A stretch of DNA of 64,000 nt. It comes from Amycolatopsis lexingtonensis. Lineage in GTDB: Bacteria > Actinomycetota > Actinomycetes > Mycobacteriales > Pseudonocardiaceae. Positions 1 to 8,700 of the stretch are shown piece after piece. The position numbers and the translations under genes were made by a program. Numbering within the stretch: the stretch's first letter is position 1; the number at the start of each line of letters is the position of its first letter. The stretch spans positions 3,474,501 through 3,538,500 of the forward strand of contig NZ_JADBEG010000001.1 of the NCBI RefSeq assembly GCF_014873755.1, written 5' to 3'. The notes under the pieces were generated by a model that was not told where the DNA came from, searched no databases, and saw only the letters and a program-made list of their open reading frames with translations.

Positions 1-1
1 G

Positions 2-2785
2 CTGGTCAACCCCCCGCGCAGTCCGGCGCACACGCCGTTGTTCCAGACGATGTTCGCCTGGGTGCCGACGCAGCACGACCTCCTGGCGCTGCCGGGCGTG
101 GCCGTCGAACCCCTGGAGATCGAGTTCGCGCCCGCGAAGTTCGACCTCGCGCTCAACCTCGCGGACGAAGACGGCGACGTCCTCGGGCACCTCGACTACG
201 CCGTCGCGCTCTTCGACCGGGACACCGCCGAGCGGTACGGTCGGTACCTCGTCCGGCTGCTGGATCAGCTGGCCACCCGTCCCGAAGCGGACATCACGAG
301 CTACGAGCTGCTGGACGCCGCCGAGCGCCGCGAGATCCTCGACTCCTGGAGCACTGGTCCGCGGCCGCGCCGTCGCCCGGGCGGGCTGGTCGACCGGTTC
401 ACCGCCCACGCCGACGCCACCCCGGACGCCCCCGCGCTCGTCTGCGACGAGCGGACCTTCACCTACGGCGAACTGGACCGCCGCGCCACGAGGCTGGCGA
501 ACGCCCTGCGGCGGCGCGGGGCCCGGCCGGGCCAGGTCGTCGCCGTCCGCAGTGGACGGTCGGCCGAGCTGGTCGTCGCGGTCCTCGGCGTGCTGAAGAC
601 CGGCGCCGCCTACCTCCCCCTCGACCCGGCCCAGCCCCCCGCCCGGCAAGCGGCGATGATCGAGGACGCGCGCCCGGTGCTGATCCTCGGCGACGACGTC
701 ACCGCGCTCGAAGCCGAAGGCGACGAGACGCGCAGACCGGTCACCACCGACCTCGGCGAAACCGCCTACGTCATCTACACCTCCGGGTCGACCGGGCGCC
801 CCAAGGGCGTCGCCGTGACCCACCACAGCGTCCTGGCCCTGTTCGACCAGTGGCTCGACCGCTTCGGCGCGACCCCCGGTGAAGCGACGTCGGCGTGGTC
901 GAGCATCGGTTTCGACGCCTCGGTGCACGAGCTGCTGCTCCCGCTGACCACCGGCGCGGTGCTGCACGTCGTGCCCGAGGACGTCCGGCCCGACCCGGCC
1001 GCGCTGATGGCGTGGCTGCGGGACCACCACATCGTGCAAGCGTTCCTGCCGCCCTCCTACGTCCGCTGGATCGACGAGGATCCAGCGCGCGTGCACGGGC
1101 TCGCCCTGCGGCAGGTCCTCACCGGCGTCGAGCCGCTTCCGGAGGCCGCGCTGGCCCGGTTCGCCGCGGCGCTGCCCGGCCTGAGGATCTGCTTCGGCTA
1201 CGGGCCGACCGAAGCCACGCTCTACGCCACCGCGCACTTCGACCCGCGGCCGGTGGACCGGCCCGCCCCGATCGGGCGGCCACTCCCCGGCTCGCGGCTG
1301 TACCTGCTGGACGAGCGGTTGCGCCCGGTGCCGCCGGGGGTGGCCGGCGAGGTCTTCCTGGCCGGCGACTGCCTGGCCCGCGGCTACCTGCACCGGCCGG
1401 GCCTGACCGCCAAGCGGTTCGTGGCGGACCCGTTCGTCCCGGGTGAGCGCATGTACCGCACCGGGGACCTGGCCCGGTGGCTGCCTAGCGGCGAGGCCGA
1501 GTACGCCGGCCGCCGCGACGACCAGATCAAGCTGCGCGGCTTCCGCATCGAGCCCGGCGAGGTGACAGCCGCGCTCCTGGCCGTCCCCGGCGTCCGGGAG
1601 GCCGCGGTGCTGGTGGACCGCGAAGGCGAGCCCCGGCTCGTCGCCGGTGTCGCGGGCGGTGCCGGCCGGACCCCGCACGAGTGGCGGGCCGCGCTGGCCG
1701 ACCGGCTGCCGGACTACATGATCCCGTCCGTGTTCGCCGAGTTCGACCGCTTGCCGGTGAGCCGCAGCGGCAAGCTCGACCGCGACGCCGTGCTGGCGCA
1801 CGCCCGGGCGAGCGCGTCGCACGACCCGGTCAACACCGCCGCCCCGCGCGACCGGGTCGAGCTGGCTCTGCTGCGGCTCTGGCAGGACCTGTTGCTGCAC
1901 CCCGGGATCGGCGTCTCGGACGACTTCTTCGACGTCGGCGGCACGTCGATCTCGGCGATCAAGCTGGCCCACGCCATCGGCGCGGAGTTCGGCCGCGAGC
2001 TGCCGATCCGGGACGTCATCCTGCACCCGACGATCGAGGCGCAGGCCGCGCTGCTGCGCGCGGACCACCCGGCGGACGGGGGCAGCCTGATCGAGTTCCG
2101 CCGCGGCACCGGCGGGACCCGCGTCGTCTGCGTGCACCCGGCGGGCGGGACCGCGTTCTGCTACCTGCCGCTCAGCGCCCTGCTGCCCGCAGAGACCGGC
2201 GTCGCCGGCATCCAGTCCCCCGGCCTCGACCCCGGCGAAGAGCCGCTGCCGAGCGTCGAGGCGATGGCCGAGGAGTACCTGCGGCTCGTCGAACCGCGGC
2301 CGGACGAGGCACTCGTCCTTTGTGGACTTTCCTACGGCGGTCTGGTCGCCTACGAAATGGGACGACGGCTGGCCGAGTGGCACCCTCGCGTCAGCGTCGT
2401 CCTGCTCGACACCACCGCCACCGACGACCCGGCCGCGCGGGCGGCGATCGCGCCGGTCCCGGCGGCCGAGTTCCGCGAAAAACTGGTGCGGTTCAACGGG
2501 ATGTACCCCGGGATCGAGGACGCGCAGATCGAGCGCTACCACCGCACGTACAACCACAACCGGCTGACCGCGCGCGAGCACGACCCCGGTGAGACGACGG
2601 CGCGGGTGGTGTTCGTGCAGGCGGTCGGCGAGGACACCACCCCCGGCACCGCGGAGTTCTGGCGCCGCCGCGCCCGCGGCGAGTTCGAGGTGGTCCCCGC
2701 GGACTGCGGGCACTGGGACATGCTGGAGAGCGACGCCCTGCCACTGGTCGCCAAGGTCATCACGGCCGAGCTGGCGGCGCGATGA
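2..2785 (+). CDS. NRPS, C-terminal part: C(end)-A-PCP-TE (5' partial)
   Basis: The reading frame is open from base 2 with no start, so the protein begins outside the window. The first ~110 residues are the end of a condensation domain (the HTPLFQTMFAW motif). An adenylation domain follows, with YTSGSTGRPKG near nt 777, the YGPTEAT core near nt 1198 and the A10 lysine in SRSGKLDRD near nt 1765. Next is a carrier domain (DVGGTSIS, near nt 1930) and a type I thioesterase with CGLSYGG near nt 2320. Pocket residues read roughly D-A-H-F-L-G-G-L-Y, not a code I can assign. The stop overlaps the next start (ATGA). It adds one residue and can release or transfer a product by itself, although the next protein also ends in a thioesterase. 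Domain calls are firm; the substrate is unknown. Confidence 0.95.
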   Translation: MVNPPRSPAHTPLFQTMFAWVPTQHDLLALPGVAVEPLEIEFAPAKFDLALNLADEDGDVLGHLDYAVALFDRDTAERYGRYLVRLLDQLATRPEADITSYELLDAAERREILDSWSTGPRPRRRPGGLVDRFTAHADATPDAPALVCDERTFTYGELDRRATRLANALRRRGARPGQVVAVRSGRSAELVVAVLGVLKTGAAYLPLDPAQPPARQAAMIEDARPVLILGDDVTALEAEGDETRRPVTTDLGETAYVIYTSGSTGRPKGVAVTHHSVLALFDQWLDRFGATPGEATSAWSSIGFDASVHELLLPLTTGAVLHVVPEDVRPDPAALMAWLRDHHIVQAFLPPSYVRWIDEDPARVHGLALRQVLTGVEPLPEAALARFAAALPGLRICFGYGPTEATLYATAHFDPRPVDRPAPIGRPLPGSRLYLLDERLRPVPPGVAGEVFLAGDCLARGYLHRPGLTAKRFVADPFVPGERMYRTGDLARWLPSGEAEYAGRRDDQIKLRGFRIEPGEVTAALLAVPGVREAAVLVDREGEPRLVAGVAGGAGRTPHEWRAALADRLPDYMIPSVFAEFDRLPVSRSGKLDRDAVLAHARASASHDPVNTAAPRDRVELALLRLWQDLLLHPGIGVSDDFFDVGGTSISAIKLAHAIGAEFGRELPIRDVILHPTIEAQAALLRADHPADGGSLIEFRRGTGGTRVVCVHPAGGTAFCYLPLSALLPAETGVAGIQSPGLDPGEEPLPSVEAMAEEYLRLVEPRPDEALVLCGLSYGGLVAYEMGRRLAEWHPRVSVVLLDTTATDDPAARAAIAPVPAAEFREKLVRFNGMYPGIEDAQIERYHRTYNHNRLTAREHDPGETTARVVFVQAVGEDTTPGTAEFWRRRARGEFEVVPADCGHWDMLESDALPLVAKVITAELAAR

Positions 2786-5700
2786 CCTCGATCGCGCGCC
2801 GCGTCCACGACCGCGCGCTGCGGCATCCGGACGCCCTCGCCGTGTCGGACGGCGACCGCCAGCTCACCTACGCCGAGCTGAACTCCGGTGCCGCGGCGGT
2901 CGCGGAGTGGTTGGCGCGCAAGGGAGTCGGGCCGGGTGACGCGGTCGCCGTCGGCCTCCCGCGTTCGGCGGAACTCGTCCTCGCGATGCTGGGCGTGCTG
3001 CGCCTGGGCGCCCAGGTCGTGCCGCTGGACCGGCAAAGCCCGCCCGCGCGCCGCGACGTCATCCTCGCCGACGCGGGCGCGGTCGTCGTCTGCGACGAGC
3101 TGCCCGGCTTGACGCCGGCCGAGGCCGGGGTGCCCCCCGAACCCGCGCCGGCGTCGTTCCTCTTCTACACCTCGGGCACGACCGGGCGGCCCAAGGGCGC
3201 CGAGGTGCGCGACGCGGGAATCCTGCGGCTGGCCGAACCGGGCTGGCTGGACCACGGCACGCGCTTCGCCTGCCTGGCCAACCCGGCGTTCGACGCGATC
3301 AGCTTCGAGGTGTGGGTGCCGCTGCTGACCGGCGGTACGTGCGTGATCCTCGACGACGACACCGTCCGCGACCCGCAGGCGTTCGCCGACGCACTGGTCC
3401 GGGAACGCATCGACACGATGTTCGTCACCGCGACGCTGTTCAACGCCGTCGCCGAGACCGTGCCGGGCAGCTTCGCCACCGTCCGCCGGGTCGTCATCGG
3501 CGGCGAGCAGCTCAACGCCCCGCTGATCCGCCGCTGGTACCGGGCCAACCCGGAATCGCCGACGCGGCTGCAGAACGGCTACGGCCCGACCGAGACGGCG
3601 ACGTTCGCGCTCAGCTACACCATCCCGCGCGGCTTCGACGGCGACGTCGTGCCGATCGGCCGCCCGCTGCCGGGCACCGGCGCGGTCGCGGTGACGCCCG
3701 ACGAGCGCGTGGCCACCGAAGGCGAGGTCGCCGAGCTCTACATCTCGGGGGCCGGGGTCGCGCTCGGCTACCGCGGCCTGCCCGCGGAGACCGGGCGGAG
3801 GTTCGTCCGGCTGCCGTGGCTGGACGAGGGCCGCGCGCGGTTCTACCGCACCGGCGACCTGGTCCGCGTGCTGCCGGGCGGCCGGTTCGCCTACGTCGGG
3901 CGGACCGACCGGCAGGTCAAGGTCCGCGGGTTCCGGATCGAGCCGGGCGAACTGGAGCAGCGGCTCCTCGCGCACCCGGAGATCCGGCAGGTCCACGTGG
4001 CCGTGCGCCGCGCGGCCACCGCCGAACTGCTCGCCTTCGTCGTGGCGGGAGACCTGTCCTTCGACGCGTTCGAAGCACACCTGGCCGAGACCGTGCCCGC
4101 CTACATGCGGCCGCACCACGTGTTCCGCGTCGGCGAGCTGCCCCGGAACGCGAACGGGAAGGTCGACGAAACCGCGTTGCTGGCCGGCGGGTTCTCGCCG
4201 TGGCGGCCGGCCACCGGCGGCGAGGCGACCGCGTGGGAGCGTGCAGTCCTCGCCGTGGTCACCGAGACTCTCGACGTCCCGGATCTTCGTCCCGGCGACA
4301 CGTGGCTGCGGTCCGGCGGCGACTCGCTCAAGGCGTTGCGGCTGCGGTTCGCGCTGCGGGAACGGTGGGGTGCGGACCTCGCGCCGTCGGTCGTGCAGCG
4401 CGGTACCTTCGCCGATCTCGCGGCGGCGGTCTCGGCGGCGGGGCAGGCGGCCTACCCGGAGCCGGGCCCGCCGACGACGGCGGCGACGGCGCCGGCCACC
4501 AGCGAGCAGCAGCGGCTTTGGCTGCTGCAGCACCGGAATCCGGCGGCCACGGCCTACCACGTGCCGCTCGCGTTCCGGATCACCGGTTCCCCCGACGTCG
4601 ACGCGCTGCGCCGGGACGTGCGGGCGCTCGTGGAGCGGCATCCGGCGCTGCGCACCGCGTTCGAGGCGACCTCCGACGGCCTACGGCAGGTGGTGAAGGC
4701 GCCGTACGACCCGTGGACCGAGCCTTCCGACGACTTCTTCACCGCGCCCTTCGACCTCGCCTCGGGGCGACTGCTGCGCGCGGCCTGGCGTCCCGACGGC
4801 ACGTTCCTGCTGTGCCTGCACCACATCGCGGTCGACGGCTGGTCGCTCAACATCCTGTTCCGGGAGCTGTCCGGCGACTCGCCGCGGGACGCGCACACGC
4901 CACTCGACTTCGCCGCCTGGCAGTCCCGCTGGTTCGCCTCCCCCGGCTACCGCGCCCAGCTGACCGAGCGCGTCGACGACGCCGAGCCGCTCGGCGAAGC
5001 CTCCCTGGCCGGGCGGCTGCACACGACGCGCATCGACCGTGCGCGCGTCGACGAGTGGGCCGGCGAGCTGGGCCTGACCCGCTTCCAGCTCCTCCTCGGC
5101 CTGTTCGCCTGGAGCCTGTACGCCGTCACCGGGCGGACCCGGCCGCGGATCGCCGCGCCGGTGGCGAACCGCCCGGTGCGGGAGTTCGAGGACAGTGTCG
5201 GGATGTTCGCCAACACCGTGCGGGTCCCGCTTTCCGTGGACCCGGACGAGGACCTGGACACCCAGCTCCGGCGACTCGGCGAGGCGTCCGGTGCGGCCTT
5301 GGACCGCCAGGACGTCGCGTTCGCCGACCTCGACCCCGGGTACGCGGCCTTCGACTACCTGTTCGTCCTGGAGAACACCGACTTCGGCGCGCTGCGGTTC
5401 CCCGGCTGCTCGGTCAGTCCACAGTGGATCGAAGCGAGCGAGGCCAAGTGTGCGCTCACGCTTTCGGTCGTGGAACGACCGGACGGCTTCGACTGCCTGT
5501 GGGAGTACGGCGAAGGCCACTTCACCGAAGCCGAAGCGGCGGCCCTCGGCGACGTCTTCGAACGCGCCTTGCGCGGCGACGCCCGGACGCCGGACCACCG
5601 TGACCACGGCCGCGGCGAAGCAGCCGGACTGACCTGGGAAACCGTGGCGGAAGGCTTCGCGCGCCAGGTCGCGCGGACGCCGGACGCCCCGGCACTGACC

Positions 5701-8700
5701 GGCGACACGACGCTGACCTACGCCGAACTGGACGCGCACGCGGCCCGGCTCGCCGCCACCCTGCCCGCCGGCGCCACCGACATCGCCCTGTACTTCCGGC
5801 CGTCGGCCGAGCACGTCGTCGCGCTCCTCGCGCTCGCGCGGCTCAACATCACCGCCGTCCCGCTGGATCCCGCGTACCCGCCCGCGTTGCTGCGCGACAT
5901 GCTCGGCCGGGTCGAACCGAGCTGCGTCCTGCTCGCGCCCGGCGAGTCCTTCGAGACCGGCTTCGAGCAGCGGACCGTCACGCTGACCGGCGGCCCGGTG
6001 CCCGACGTCCCCGCACAGCACGCCGGACGGCCGCTCTACACGCTGTTCACCTCGGGCTCGACCGGCGCGCCCAAGGGCGTGCGCGTCCCGGACCGCACCC
6101 TGGCCAACCTGGTGCAGTGGCAGGACCTGCCGCCCGCGGCGACGCAGCAGTTCTCGATGCTGTCGTTCGACGTGTCGTTCCAGGAGATCTTCACGACCCT
6201 CTGCGGGGGTGGACGGCTGCACCTGGTCCGCCCGGAATGGCGCCACGACGTCCCCGCGCTGCTCGCGCAGCTGGAAACCGCGTCGATCGAACGGATCTTC
6301 CTGCCGTACGTGGCCCTGCAGCTGCTCGCCGAGCACGGCGTCCGGCTCGGCCGGTACCCCTCGCGGCTGCGGGACGTGATCACCGCCGGCGAGCAGCTGG
6401 TGTGCACGCCGTCGATCCGCCGCTGGTTCGCCGGGCTGCCCGGCGCGCGCCTGCACAACCACTACGGCCCGACCGAAACCCACGTCGTCAGCGCACTGAC
6501 CCTCGACGGCGATCCCGCGGCGTGGCCCGAGCGCCCGGCCATCGGCCGTCCGGTGGCGAACGCGGTCCTGCGGGTCGCCGGCGCGTCGGGCGCTCCCCTG
6601 CCGCCAGGGCAGATCGGCGAGCTGCTCATCGGCGGTCTCGCGGCGAACCGCTGCTACCTCGGTGACGCGGCCGAGGACAAGTTCGCCGAGCTGCCGGAGC
6701 TGTACTACCGCAGCGGCGACCTCGCGCACTTCGACCGCGCCGGGCTGCTGCACTTCGACGGCCGCGCCGACCGGCAGGTCAAGCTCAGCGGGCACCGCCT
6801 CGAACTCGGGCAGGTGGAAGCGGCCCTGCTGCGGCACGCCGACGTCGTCAACGCCGTCGTCACGGCCGAAGACGGGCGGCTGACGGCGGTCCTGGAGTGC
6901 GGCCGAACACCTTCGGCGGCCGAGCTGGCGGACCACCTCGTGCCGCTGCTGCCGCCGCACGCGCGCGTCGACCGCTTCCGCGTCGTGGCCGCCCTGCCGC
7001 GCACGCCCAGCGGGAAGCTCGACCGCGACGCCGCGGCCGGCACGCCGGGCACGGACCTGCACCGGACGCCGGTGGCTCCGTCGGGCGAGCTGGCCACGCT
7101 GTTCGAGGAGGTGACCGGGACGCCGATCGGCCCGGACGAGCCGTTCTTCGCCGCCGGCGCCACCAGCCTCACGCTGATGCGGTTCCACCTGCGCTGCGCG
7201 GAAGCGGGCTACCGGTTCACCGTGGCCGACCTCTTCGAGCACGTCACCCTCCGGGACCTGACGCGGCACCTGGACCACGGCCCGGCCGCGGCCTCGACGT
7301 CTTCGCAAGCCCCGGTCGACGAACCCGTGGCCGTCGTCGGCATGGCGGTGCGGCTGCCCGGCGCCCCGGATCTGGCCGCGTTCTGGGACCTGGTCGTCTC
7401 CGGGCGCCGGGGCATCGAGGAGTTCCCGGCCGCCGAGGGCCTGGTCGGGGCGCGCAGTCTCCTGGACCGGCCCCTGGCGTTCGATCCGGAGCACTTCGGG
7501 ATCAGTCACCGCGACGCGGCGCTGATGGACCCGCAGCAGCGGCAGCTGCTGATGGCCTGCGTCGAGGCCCTCGCCCACGCGGGGCTGACCGGACCCGGCC
7601 GGGTCGGGCTCGTCGCGGGCTGCGGCGAGAACACGTACTTCCAGCAGCTGCTGCGCGAAGGCGACCCGGCCGCGCTGCCGGACGGCTTCCAGCTGGCCCT
7701 GCACCACGAAAAGGACTTCCTGGCCACGAAGGTCGCCTACCACCTCGACCTGACCGGTCCCGCGCTGACGACCCAGACGGCGTGCTCGAGTTCGCTGGTC
7801 GCCGTCCACCAGGCCGCCGGGATGCTGCGCGGCGGCGAGGCGGACGTGATGCTGGCGGGCGGGGTGCTCGTCGACGTGACGCTGGCCGAGGGCTACCGGT
7901 ACCGGCCGGGGCACATCTTCTCGGCGGACGGGCACTGCCGCCCGTTCAGCGACGACGCGGACGGCACGGTGGGCGCGAGCGGCGTCGGCGTGGTCGTGCT
8001 GAAGCCGCTCAGCGCGGCCCGACGCGACGGCGACACCGTGTACTCGGTGATCACGGGCTCGGCGCTGACCAACGACGGCGCGGTGAAGCAGGGTTACAGC
8101 GCGCCTTCCCCGGCCGGGCAGCGGGAAGCGATCCGGGCGGCCCTGCGCCGGGCGGGACGGTCCGGCGCGGACGTCGGGTACGTGGAAACGCACGGCACGG
8201 GCACGCGCCTCGGCGACCCGATCGAGGTCGCGGCCCTGCGCGAGGCGATGCCCGAAGCGTCGGCGTGCGCGTTGTCGTCGGTGAAGAGCCAGCTCGGCCA
8301 CCTGGGCGCGGCCGCCGGGGTGGTGGGCCTGATCCGCGCCACCCTGGCCGTCCACCACGGCGTGCTCCCGCCGACGGTGGACTTCCGGGCCCCCAACCCG
8401 GCCCTCGACCTGGGTCCGTTCCGGGTGCCTACGCGGGCCGAGCCGTGGCCGGCGGGGCCGCGGGTGGCCGGGGTGAGCAGCTTCGGCATCGGCGGGACGA
8501 ACGCGCACGTGGTGCTGGAGTCGGTCCGTCCGGTGCCGGTTCCGCGTCCGGAGCCCGTGCGGTGCCTGGTGCTCTCGGCCCGCAGCGCCGAAGCGTTGCG
8601 GATCGAGGCGACCCGGGTGGCCGACTACCTGTCCGCCCACCCGTCGTCCTATGTGGACGTTCTCCGGCACCTGCAGTCGGGCCGCCCGCAGGAGCGTTGG

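Noticed and set aside
4681..8670. A 1329-codon open frame on the minus strand opposite the NRPS-PKS
   Set aside because: No domain is visible, and the opposite strand carries complete A, PCP and KS motifs. Such frames are expected in very GC-rich DNA.
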